From assembly GCA_022702705.1 (NCBI GenBank), contig CM040423.1:124757852-124821851 (forward strand): a stretch of 64,000 nt of DNA, written 5' to 3'. The notes beneath the pieces were generated by a model. That model was not told the DNA's origin and made no database searches. It saw only the letters and a program-made list of their open reading frames with translations. Every line of letters starts with the position of its first letter. Within the stretch, counting starts at the first letter, position 1. This document shows positions 49,860-62,200 of this stretch, one piece after another. The position numbers and the translations under genes were made by a program. The DNA is from Papilionanthe hookeriana x Papilionanthe teres. Lineage: Eukaryota; Streptophyta; Magnoliopsida; Asparagales; Orchidaceae.

Positions 49860-52000
49860 TGGGATTTTATTTATTTTTGAGACATTTTAGGTGAAATTGG
49901 GCAACTTGAATAAATTTAATTGGTTTAGAATGCTTTTTGATGAAATTTTTGGAATTAGGAGATTTTTCGGAATTTTAGGGTTTTAAATGCATTTTGGTAA
50001 TTTTGGAGAATTTTTTTAAAAATTGGGTTATCTTGGTAGTCTTTGAGAATTTGGGGTAGTTTGGCTAGTTTTAGCGAATGTGAAGCATTTTAGATCAATT
50101 GATTAATTTGGAGATGTTTAAAATGATTTTGGCCATAGGGGCATTTTGGGAATTTTGGGGATTTTGGCTAATTTTTGTAGATTTGTGATAAATTTAGGCA
50201 ATTTGAATAATTTAAAGTGGTTTAGAATAGTTTTTGGTGAAATCTTAAGAATTTGGTGATTTTTTGGTTTTTTTGTGTTTTAGGGGCAATTTGGTATTTT
50301 TGGTGAAAATTGAGTTAATTTGGCAGTTTTGTAGAATTTAAGGCAATTTAGTTTATTTTAGGGAATATGAAGTATTCTAGATCAATTAGGGCATTTTGAG
50401 ATGTTTAATATGATTTTGGTGATGAAATGAGAATTTTGAGGCCATAGGGGTATTTTGGAAATTTTTTATGTTTTTGGTAATTTTGAGTGGTTTGAGGCAA
50501 ATTTAGGCAATTTGAATAATTTGGAGTGGTTTAAAATGATTTTTAGTGTAATCCTAGAAATTTGGAGATTTTTGGAATTTTTAGGGTTTTACGGGCTTTT
50601 TGATAATTTTGGAGAAATTTTTTAGAAATTTCTTTGGTAATTTTGGAGATTTTTAGCTCAATTTGGCTTGTTTTATGGAATGTGAAGTATTTTAGATCAC
50701 TTGGGTAATTTGGAGATGTTTAAAATGATTTTGGTGAAGAAATGCGAATTTTTTAGCCATAAGGGGTTTTTGGGAATTTTTGGGATTATGACTAATTTTG
50801 GGTGATTTGGGGTGAATTTAGATTGTTCTAGTGTGATTTTTTATCCATAGAGGCATCTTGGCAATTTTTGTGATTTTGGCTAATTTTTGGAGATGTGGGG
50901 AGAATTTGTGCACTTTGGGTATTTTAGTGTGGCTTAGAATGTTTTTTGATTTTTTTTTGGACTTTTAGGGTTTTACTGGTATTTTGTTAATTCTGGAGAA
51001 TTATTGTGGAAATTGGGTTATTTTCGTAGTTTTGGATAATTTTGGGCAATATGGCTTGCTTTATGGAATTTGGAGTATTTTAGATCAATTGGGGTTTTGG
51101 CTATTTTTGGGATATTTTGGGTGGATTTGGGCGATTTGAATAATTTTAACTAGTTTAGAATGATTTTTGGCGAAACCTTAGGAATTTGGAGATTTTTAGA
51201 TTTTTAGAATTTTAAATGCTTTTTCGTAATTTTGAAGAATTTTTTGATAATTGGGTTATCTTGGTAGTCATGGAGAATTTAAGAAAGTTTGGCTAGTTTT
51301 AGCGATTGTGAAGTATTTTATATCAATTGAGTAATTTGCAGATATTTCAAATGATTTTGGCCTTATGGGCCCATTTTGGGAATTCTTGTGATTTTGGCTA
51401 ATTTATACAAATTTGGAGTGAATTGGGCAATTTAAATAATTTGATGTGGTTTATAATGATTTGGGTGATTTTTTGTGTTTTGGAGTGTTAGGGGCATTTT
51501 GGTGAAAATTGGGTTAATTTGGTAGTTTAGGAGAATTTAGGGCAATTTGGCTTGTTTTAGGGAATGTGAAGTATTTTAGATCAATTGGGTAATTTTGAGA
51601 TATTTAATATGATTTGGTGAAGAAATGATAAATTTTAGGCCATAGGAGCATTTTGGGAATCTTTTGGTTTTTGGAAATTTTGAGAGGTTTTAGGCGAATT
51701 TAGGCAATTTGAATAATTTAGAGTGGTTTAGAATGATTTTTGGTGTAATCCTAGAAATTTGTAGATTTTTGGAATTTTTAGGGTTTTACGGGCTTTTAGG
51801 TAATTTTGGAGAATTTTGGTGGAAATTGATTTATTTTGGTAGTTTTGGAGAATTTAAGGCAATTTGGTTTGTTTTGTGGAATGTGGAGTATTTTAGATCA
51901 CTTGGGTAATTTGGAGAGGTTTAAGATGATTTTGGCGAAGAAATGAGAATTTTTGGGCCATGAGGGAATTTTTTCGATTATGGCGAATTTTGAGAGATTT
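49860..52000. repeat. Satellite duplication, offset about 1.23 kb (4 monomers)
   Basis: The short GATTTTGGCC monomer at 50,125 recurs at 51,353. It is preceded in both by TTATCTTGGTAGTC and TTTTAGCGA-TGTGAAG, and followed by GAGAT(G/A)TTTAATATGATTT at about 50,400 and 51,600. This is a local four-monomer duplication. Confidence 0.75.
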
Positions 52001-53739
52001 TGGGCGACTTTAAGTAATTTGAATAAATTAGAGCGGACTAGAGTGATTTTGGGTGAAATCTTAGAAATTTGAACATTTGTGGGACTTTTAGGGTTCTAAG
52101 AGCATTTTGGTAATTTTAGTGAATTTTGTTGAAAATTGAGTTGTTTTGGTAGTTTTGGAGAGTTTAGGGCAATTTGGAATGTTCTAAGGAATGTGTAGTT
52201 TTTAGATCAATTGGGTAATTGAGAGACGTTTAAAATGATTTTTGTGAAGAAATGAGAATTTTCAGACACAGGAGCATTTTTGAAATTTTTTGGATTTTGG
52301 CTTTTTTGGGAGAATAGGGGTAATTTTATGCAATTTGAGTATTTTTGAGTGGTTTCGAATGATTTTTGGTGAAATTTTAGGAATTTGGACATTTTTAGGA
52401 TATCTAGGTTTTTAAGGGAATTTTGGTAAATTTGGAGACTTATTTGTAAATTGTTCAATTTTGGTAGTATTAGAGAATTTAAGGCAATTTTGCTAGTTTT
52501 AAAGAATGTGGAGAATTTTATATCGATTGGGTAATTTTGAGAGGTTTAAAATCCTTTTGGTGATGAAATAAGAATTTTTGGGCCATAGAGACATTTTAGA
52601 ATTTTTGTGATTATGACAATTCTTTGGAGATTTCGGGCAAATTTGAGCAATTTGAATAATTTGGAGTGGTTTATAATGACTTTTGGCGAACTCTTAGAAA
52701 TTTGGAGATTTTTAGGATTTTTAGGGTTTTAAGGGCATTTTGGTAATTTTGGAGAATTTTGGTGATGATTGGATAATATTTTAGTTTTAGAGAATTTTTG
52801 GCAATTTGACAAGTTTTATGTAATATGAAGTATTTTTGATGAACTGGGTAATTTTGAATTTGGAGAGGTTTAAAGTGATTTTGGTGAAGAGATGAGAATT
52901 TTCGGGTCATAGGGGCATTTTAGAATGTTTTGGGATTTTGGCTAATTTTGGGAGATTTTGGGCGAATTCAGGCAATTTGTGTAATTTGGAGTGGTTTAGA
53001 ATGATTTTTGCTGAAATCTTAGGAATTTGGTGTTTTTTGGGTTTTTTATAATTTTTAGAGCATTTCGATTATTTAAGAGAATTTTGGTGAATATTAGATT
53101 ATTTTGGTAATTTTGAGAATTTCTGGCAATTTGTCTAGTTTTAAGGAAAATGGAGTATTTTAGATCAATTGGGTAATCTGAAGAAGTTTAAAGTGATTTT
53201 GGTGAAGAGATGAGTATTTCGGGCCTTAGGGCCATTTTGAGAGTTTTTGGGATTTCGCTAATTTTGGGAGATTTTGGGTGGATTTGGGGAATTTAAAAAA
53301 TTGGAAGTGGTTTGGAATGATTTTTAGTGATATCTTAGCAATTTGGAGATTTTTGGGATTTTTAGGGTTTAAGGGCATTTTAATAATTTTTGTAAAAATT
53401 AGGTTATTTTGGTAGTTTTGAAGAATTTAGTGGCAATATGGCTAATTTTGACGAATATAGAGTATTTTAGATCCACTGGGTAATTTGGAGATGTCTGAAA
53501 TGATTTTGGTAAATAAATGAGAATTTTTTAGTCATAGGGGCATTTTGAGTATTTTTTGGATTTCGGCTAATTTTGAGAGATTTGGGTCGAATTTGGGCAA
53601 TTTGAATAATTTTAAGTGGTTTAGAATAATTATTGGTGAAATCTTAGAAATTTGGAGATTTTTAAGATCTTTAATGTTTTAATGGTATTTTGGAAATTTT
53701 GGAGAATTTTGATGAAAATTATGTTATTCAAGTTGTTTT

Positions 53740-56700
53740 GGAGAATTCACGACAATATGATTAGTTATTAGGAATGTGGAGTATTTTATTTCAATTGGGC
53801 AATTTGGAGAGGTTTTAAATGATTTTGGAGAAGAAATGAGAATTTTTGGGCCAAAGGATCATTTAATTGATTTTTATTTTTTTTTTGTAGATTTGTGGTG
53901 AATTTGGGCTATTTGAATAATTTGGAGTGGTTCAGAATGATTTTTGGTGAAATCTTAGAAATTTAGAGATTTGTTTGATTTTTTTTGGTGATAAGTTAAA
54001 TTTGGAGAATTTTTTTGAAAATTAGCTTGTTCTGGTAGTTTTTTAGAATTTAGGGTAATTTAGCTAGTTTTAAGAAATGTGAAGTATCTTAGATCAATTA
54101 GGTAATTTGTTGAAGTTTAAGATGATTTTTGTGAAGAAATGAGAATTTTTAGGTCATAAGGACATTTTTGAAAGTTTTTAGATTATGGTTAGTTTGGACG
54201 ATTTGGGGCGAATTTGGGCACATTGAATAATTTGGAGTAGTTTAGAATAATTTTTGGTGAAATCTTATAAATTTCATGATTTTTTGGATTTTCAAGGTTT
54301 TACGGGCATTTTGGTAATTTTGGAGAATTTTGGTGAAAATTGAGTTATTTTGGAAGTTTTCTATAATTTATGGCTATTTGGCTAGTTTTAAGGAATGTGA
54401 AGTATTTTTGTCAATTGGGAAATTTTGAGATGTTTAAAATAATTTTAGTGAAGAAATGAGAATTTTTTGGCCATGTGGGCGTTTTAGGCAATTTTGGGAT
54501 TTTGGCTAATTTTGATTGAATTTAGGCGATTTGAAGAATTTGGAGTGGTTTAGAATGATTTTTGGTAAAATCAGAGGAGTTTGGAGATTTTTAAGGTTTT
54601 ATGGTCTTGAGTGAATTTTGGTAATTTTGGAGAATTTTCGTGAAAATTAGTTTATTTTCGTAGTTTTGGAGAATTTAGGGAAATTTGACTTGTTTTAAGG
54701 AATATGAAGTGATTTAGATCAATTGGGTAATTTGGATAGGATTGCGTTGATTTTTGAGAAAAAATGAGAATATTTGGGCCAGGGGGGCATTTTAGGAATC
54801 TTTGAGATTTTGGCTAATTTTTGAAGATTTAAGGAGAATTTGGGAATTTGAATACTTTTGAGTGGTTTAGAATGATTTTTGGGATTTTAGGGTTTTAATG
54901 AAATTTTAGTAATTTTGGTAAAAAATGATTTATTTTGGTATTTTTGGAGAATTTTGTGCAATTTGGCTAGCTTTATGAATGTGGAGTATTTTAGATCAAT
55001 TGGAAAATTTGGAGAGGTTTGAACTGATTTTGTTGAAGAAATGAGAATTTTTGGGCCTTAGAGGCATTTTAGGATTTTTTAAAATTTTGACTAATTTTGG
55101 AGTATTTTCCTGAAACATGGGTTATTCTGGTGTTTTGGAGAAATTAGGGCAATTTGGCTGGTTTTAAATAATGTGGAGTATTTTAGATCAATTGAGTAAT
55201 TTTGAAATGTTCGAAATGATTTTGGTGAGAAATGAGAATTTTTGGGCTACAGGGGTATTTTGGGAATTTTTTGTATCTTGGCTTACTTCAGTTAATTGAT
55301 GATGATTTTGAGGAAATTGAATGATTTGGAGTGGTTTAGAATAGTTTCTGGTGAAATCTTAGGAATTTGGAGATTTTTAAAACTTTTAGGGTTTTATGGA
55401 CTTTATGGTAATTTTGGTCAATTTCGCTACTTTTTAATGTATGTGGAGTAGTTTGCATCAATTTTGTAATTTTGAAAGGTTTAAAAATATTTTGGTAAAG
55501 AAATAAGAATTTTCGGGGCATTTTCGGAATATTCAGGATTTTAGTCAATTTTGGGAGTTTTGCGTTGAATTTAGGCAATTTAAATAATTTGAAGTGGTTT
55601 AGAATTATTGTTAGTGAAATCTTGAGAATTTTGATATTTTCGGTATATTAAGAATTTTAAGTGCATTTTGGTAAATTTGGTGAAAATTAGGTTTTTTTGG
55701 TAGTTTTGGAGAATTTTGGGTAGTTTTGCTAGTTTTAAGGAATGTGGAGTATTTTCGATCAATTGGATAATTTGCAAAGGTTTAAAAAGATTTTTGTGAA
55801 GAACTGAGAGGTTTTGGCCCATAGGGACATTTTTCAGAATATTTGGGATCTTGGATAATATTGGATGAGTTGGGGTGAAGTTAAATAATTTGAATAATTT
55901 GGAGTGGATTACAATAAATTTTTGTGAAATCTAAGAAATTTAGATTTTTTTTGTATTTTTTCTGTTTTAAGGGCATCTCGGTAGTTTTGGGGAATTTGTT
56001 GAAAATTAGGTTATTTTAAGGAATATGGAGTATTTTCGATCAATTATGTAATTTCAAGAGGTTTAAAATGGTTTTGATTAAGAAATGAGAATTTTGGGGC
56101 CATAAAGGTTTTTTCAAATTTTTGGGATTATGCTTAATTTTGGGAGAATTTTGGCAAATTTGGATAATTTGAATAATTTGGAGTGGTTCAGAATGATTTT
56201 TAGAGAAATCTTAGAAATTTGGAGAGTTTTAGAGTTTTAACTGCATTTTGGTAGTTTTGGTGAAAATTGGGTTATTTTGGTAGTTTTGGAGAATTTAGGG
56301 CATAATTGCAAGTTTTAAAGAATGTGGAGTATTTTAAATCAATTGGGTATATTGGAGAGGATCAAAATGATTTTTGTGAAGAAATGAGAAATTTTTGGCC
56401 ATAGGGGCATTTTTAAAACTTTTGGGATTTTGTCTAATTTTGGGAGGTTTGGGGTGAAGTTGGGCAATTTGAATAATTTAGTGTAGATTAGAATGATATT
56501 TGCTGAATTCTTAGAATTTTGGATATTTTTTTTGAATTTCTAGGGTTTTAAGGTCATTTTGGTGATTTTGGAGAGTTTTTGAGTAAATTAAAATATTTAG
56601 GTAGTTTTGGAGAATTAAGGGCAATTAGACTAGTTTCGAAGGAGGTAGAGAATTTTAGATTAGTTGGGGAATTTGGAGATGTTTAAACTGATTTTGGTGA

Positions 56701-59700
56701 AGAAATGAGAATTTTTGGGCTGTAGGGGGCATTTTGGGATTTTTTAGGACGTTGGATAAGTTTGGGATATTGGTGCTAAATTGGGTAATATAAAAAATTT
56801 GAACCGCTTCAGAATGATTTTTTGGTGAAATTTTTGAAATTTGGAGATTTTTTGGATTTTTATGGTTTTAAGGGTATTTTGTTAGTTTTGAAGAATTTTG
56901 TTGAAAATTGGATTGCTTGGGTAGTTATGAAGAATTTAGGGCAATTTGACTAGTTTTAAAGAGTTTGGAGTAGTTTAGATCAGCTGTGAAATTTGGAGAG
57001 GTTTAAAAAAATTTTGGTGAAGAAATGAGATTTTTTTTAGCCGTAGGGGTATTTTTCAGAATTTTTAGGATTTTGGCTAATTTTAGAAGTTTTGGGGTAA
57101 ATTTAGGTAATTTAAAAAATTTGGTGTGGTTTGGAATGATTTTATTGAAATCTTAGGAATTTGGAGATTTTTGGGATATTTAGATTTTTTAAGGGCATTT
57201 TAGTAATTTTGGTGAAAATTGGGTTATTTAAGTAGTTTTCGAGAATTTATGACGATTTAGCTAATTTAAGGAATGTGGAGTAGTTTAGATCGATTGGGTA
57301 ATTTAATGAGGTTTAAAATGATACTTGGTGAAGAAATGAGAGTTTTTGAACGAAAGGGGCATTTTGGGAGTTTTGGGATTTTGGTAACTTTTGGGAGATT
57401 AGTTGTGAACTTGGGCAATTTGAATAACTTGGAGTGGTTTAGAGTGATTTTTGGTGAAATTATAGGAATTTGGATTGCTTTGGATTTTTAGGGATTTAGA
57501 CATTTTGGTAATTTTGTAGAAATTTGGTCAAAATTTGTTTTTTTTTGGTAGTTTTAGAGAATTTAGGAAAATTTTTGCTAGTTTTAATGAATGTGGAGTA
57601 TTTTAGATCAATTCGGTTATATGGAGATGTTTGAAATGATTTTGGTGGACATTTGAGAATTTTTTGGGTTTTGACTAATTTTGAGAGATTGGGGGAGAAT
57701 TTTTTCAATTTGAATAATTTCGAGTGCTTTAGAATATATTTTGGTGAAATTTAAGGAATTTAGAGATTTTTGGGATTTTTTTGGTTTTAATGGCATTTTG
57801 GTAATTTTGATGAAAATTGGATTTTTTTGTAGTTTCGGAGAATTTAGGGCAATTTGGCTAGTTTTAAGGAATGTGGAGTATTTTAGATCAATTGGGTAAT
57901 TTGGAGAGTTTTCATATGATTTTAGTGAAGAAATGAGAAATTTTGGGTCACTTGGGGCATTTTTAGAATTTTTGGGATTTTGGCTAGTTTTGGGAGATTT
58001 GGTGTAAATTTGGCCAATTTGAATAATTTTGACTGGATAAGAATGTTTTTTTGGTTAAATCTTAGGAATTTCGAGATTTTTCGGATTTAGAGTTTTAAGG
58101 ATATTTTGATAATTTTTGAGAATTTTGGATAAAAAGTTTTGGAGAATTTAGAGCAATTTAGCTAATTTTGTGGAAAGTGGAGTATTTTAGATCTCTACGA
58201 TAATTTTGATAGGTTTAAAATGATTTTGCTCAAAAAAATGAGAACTTTTGGGCCATAGAGGCATTTTGGGAACTTTTAGGATTTTCACTATTTTTGGGTG
58301 GTTTGGTGTGAATTCAGGCAATTTAGGATAATTTGAAGTGGTTTAGAGTAATTTTGGTTTAATATGAGAAAATTGGAGATTTTTAAGATTTTTGCGGTTT
58401 TAAGGGCATTTTGGTCATTTAGGAGAATCTTTGAAAAAAATGTGTTATTTTGATAGTTTTGGAGAATTTAGGGCAATATGGCTAGTCTTTGGAGAGGTTT
58501 AAAAAGATTTTGGTGAAGATGTGGGAATTTTTTGGGCCATAAAGGCATTTTGGAAAATTTTTAGATTTTGGCTAATTTTTGTATATTTATGGTGAGTTTG
58601 GTCAATTTGAATAATTTGGAGTGTTTTAAAAGAATTTTTAGTGAAGTGTAAGAAATTTTGAGACTTTTGGGATATTTAGGGTTTTAAGGCCATTTTGGTC
58701 ATTTTGAAGGATTTGGTAAAAATTGAGTTATTTTGGTAGTTCTAGAGGAATTAAGACAATTTGGCTAATTTTAAGGAATGTGGGGTATTTTAAATCAATT
58801 TGGTAATTTAGAGAGGTTTAAAATGATTTTAGTGAAGAGATGAGAATTTTCAAACTATTAGGAGAACTTTGAGTACTTTTGGAATTTTGCCTAATTTTGG
58901 GAGATTTCTTGTGTATTAGACAATTTGAATAGTTCGAGCTGGTTTAGAAGAAATTTTGGTGAAATCATTGCAATTTTGAGATTTTGAGAAATTTTAGGGT
59001 TTAAAGGGTATTTTGGTAATTTAGGAGAATTTTGGAGAAAATTAGGTTATTTTGGTAGTTTTTGAGAATTTAGGGTGATTTAGTTAATTTTAGGGAAAGT
59101 GGAGTATTTTAGGTAAATTGTGTAATTTTGAGAGGTTTAAAATGATTTTGGTGAAGAAATGAGATTTTAGGGGCCATGTGGTCAGTTTTGGAGTTTTTGG
59201 GATTATGGCTCATTTTGGGGGATTTGAGGATAGTTTGGGCAATTTGAATAATTTGGAGTGATTTAGAATAATTTTTGGTGATACCATAGAAATTAGGAGA
59301 TTTTTGGGATTTTTCGGGTTTTAAGTGCATTTTGGTAATTTATGAGAATTTTGATAAAATTTGATTTATTTTGGTAATTTTTAAGAATTTAGGACAATTT
59401 GGCGAGCTTTAAGGAATGTGTAGTATTTTAGATTAATTGGATAATTCATAGATATTTAAAATGATTTTGGTGAAGAAATGAGAAATTTTGAGTCAAATGG
59501 GCATTTTAAGAATTTTTTAGGATTCCGGCAAATTTTGGATAATTTGGCTTGAATTTGAGAAATTTGAATAATTTGTAGTGGTTTAGTATGGTTTTTGGCG
59601 AAATTTTAAGATTTTTCAGATTTTTAGGGTTATAATGGCATTTTTGTAATTTTGGAGAAATTTAGTGAAAATCAGGTTATTTTAGTAGTTTTGGAGAATT

Positions 59701-62200
59701 TAGTACAATTTGGCTAGTTTTGATAAATTAGGAGTATTTTAGATCAGTTGGGTTATTTGGAGAGGTTTGAACTGATATTGGTGAATATTTTGCGACATTG
59801 GGGCATTTTAGGAATTTTTGGGATTATAGGTAATTTTTGGAGATTTGGGGTGAATTTGGGCAATTTGAATATGTTGGAGTGGTTTAGAATGATTTTTGTT
59901 GAAATCTTAAGAATTTGGAGATATTTGGGACTTTTAGGGTTCTAAGGACCTTTTGCTAATTTTGGAGAATATTGATGAAAGTTAAGTTATTTTGGCAGTT
60001 TTGGAGAATTTTGGGCAATTTGGCATGTTCTAAGGAATATGGAGTATTTTAGATCAATTAAGTAATTCAAAGAGGTTTAAAATGATTTTATTGAAGAAAT
60101 GAGAATTTCGAGCCAAAGGGGCATTTTGACAATTTTTGGGATTTTGGCTTATTTTAGGAGATTGAGGATGATTTTGTGCAATTTGAATAATTTTGAGTGG
60201 TTTAGAATGGTTTTTGGTGAAGTATTAGAAATGTAAACAAATTTTGGATATTTTGGTTTTTAAGGGAATTTTGGTAAATTTGGATAATTATTGTGAAATT
60301 TTTTTATTTTTGTAGTTTTATAGAATTTAGGTCAATTTGGCCAGTTTTAAGGAATGTGGAAAATTTTAGATCAATTGGGTAATTTGGAGTGGTTTAAAAT
60401 GCTTTCGGTGATGAAATGAGAATTTTCGGGCCATAGAGGAATTTTGGATTTTTTTATTATGGCTAATTTTGGGAGATTTGGCGCAAATTTGGGCAATTTG
60501 ATTAATTTGGAGTGATTTAAAATGATTTTTAGTAAAAATTTTAGAAATTTGGAGATTTTTAGGATTTTTAGAGTTTTAAGGGCATTTTGATAATCTTGGA
60601 GAATTTTGGTGAAAATCTAGTTTTTTCGTAGTTTTGGAGAAATTAAAGAAATTTAGATAGTATTAAAGAATATGGACTAGTTTAGATTAATTAGGAAATT
60701 TTGATAGGTTGAAGTGATTTTGGTGAAAAAATGAGAATTTTTGCGCCAGATGGGCATGTTAGGAATCTTTAGGATTTTGGATAATTTTGAGAGATTTATT
60801 GTGAATTTGGGAAATTTGATTAATTTGGAGTGGTTTAGAATGACTTTTGGTGAAATCTTAAGAATTTAGAGTTTTTTTTGATTTTAAGGTTTTTATGGGC
60901 ATTTTAGTGATTTTGGTAAAAATTAGGTTATTTTTGTAGTTTTAGAGAATTTCATGCAATTTGGTTAGCTTTAATGAATGTAGAATATTTTAGATCAATT
61001 GTAAAATTTGGAGAGGTTTGAAATGATTTTGTTAAAGAAATGAGAATTTTAGCTAGTTTTTTGTAATATTAAGTATTTTAGATCAATTGGATAATTTAGA
61101 GATGTTTAGAATGATTTTGGTGAAGAGATGAGAATTTTGGAGCCATAGGGGCAGTTTGGAAATTTTTGGCATTTTGGCTAATTTTGGGAGATTTCAGGTG
61201 AATTTGGGAAATTCGAACAATTTTGATGGTTTAGAATAATTTTTGGTGAAATCTTAGGAAATTGAAGATTTTTTGGACTTTTAGGGTTTTAATGGCATTT
61301 TTGTAATTTTCAAGAATTTTGATGAAAATTTGCTTTTTTTGTTAGTTTTTGAGAATTTAGGACAATATGGTTAGTTATTCAGAATGTGCAGTATTTTTTT
61401 TTTCAATTGGGAAATTTGGAGACGTTTTAAATGATTTTGGAGAAGAAATGAGAATTTTTAGGCCATATGGATATTTTTTGAATTTTTTGGTTTTCGACTA
61501 ATTTTTTGGAGATTTGGGGTGAATTTGGGCAATTTGAATAATTTGGAGTGGTTTAGAATGATTTTTCTTGAAATCTTAAAAAATTAGAGATTTTTTTTCC
61601 ATTTTTAGGGTAATAAGTTAATTTTGGAGAATTTTGATGAAAATTGGGCTGTATTGGTAGTTTTAGAGAATTTAGTGCAATACAGCTAGTTTTAAAGAAT
61701 GTGAAGTATTTTAGATCAATTGTGTAATTGAGAGATGTTTAAAAAGATTTTGGTGAAGAAATGAGAAGTTTTTGGCCATAGGAGCATTTTCGAAATTTTT
61801 GGGATTATGGCTAGTTTGGGAGATTTAGGGCGACTTTGGGCAATTTTAGTAATTTAGAGTAGTTTAGAATGATTTTTGGTGAAATCTTAGAAATTTCTTG
61901 ATTTTTGGGATTTTCAGGGTTTTAAGGGCATATTGGTGTTGTTGGTGAAAATTGAATTATTTTGGTAGTTTTCTAGAATTTAGGACAATTTGGCTAGTTT
62001 TAAGGAATGTTGAGTACTTTTGTCAATTGAGAAATTTCGAGATGTTAAAATGATTTTCGTTAAGAAATGAGAATTTTTGGGCCATATGGGCATTTTGGGA
62101 CATTTTGGGATATTTTGGAATTTTGCCTAATTTGGTTGAATTTAGGCAATATGACTAATTTGGAGTGGTTTAGAATGATTTTTTGTGAAATAATAGGAAT
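53740..62200. repeat. Satellite duplication, offset about 7.61 kb
   Basis: GACAATATG with TAGTTATT is at 53,751 and 61,361. A deleted monomer with ATAAGTTAA is at 53,991 and 61,613. The unusual TTTTGTCAATTG(G/A)GAAATTT is at 54,411 and 62,023. Offsets are 7,610-7,622 bp, so a block of at least 0.9 kb was duplicated as a unit. Confidence 0.78.

Noticed and set aside
45099..59945. Many ORFs of 60-85 codons in the satellite on both strands
   Set aside because: They follow the monomer, have biased composition and match no family; lack of C and scarce stops keep frames open.
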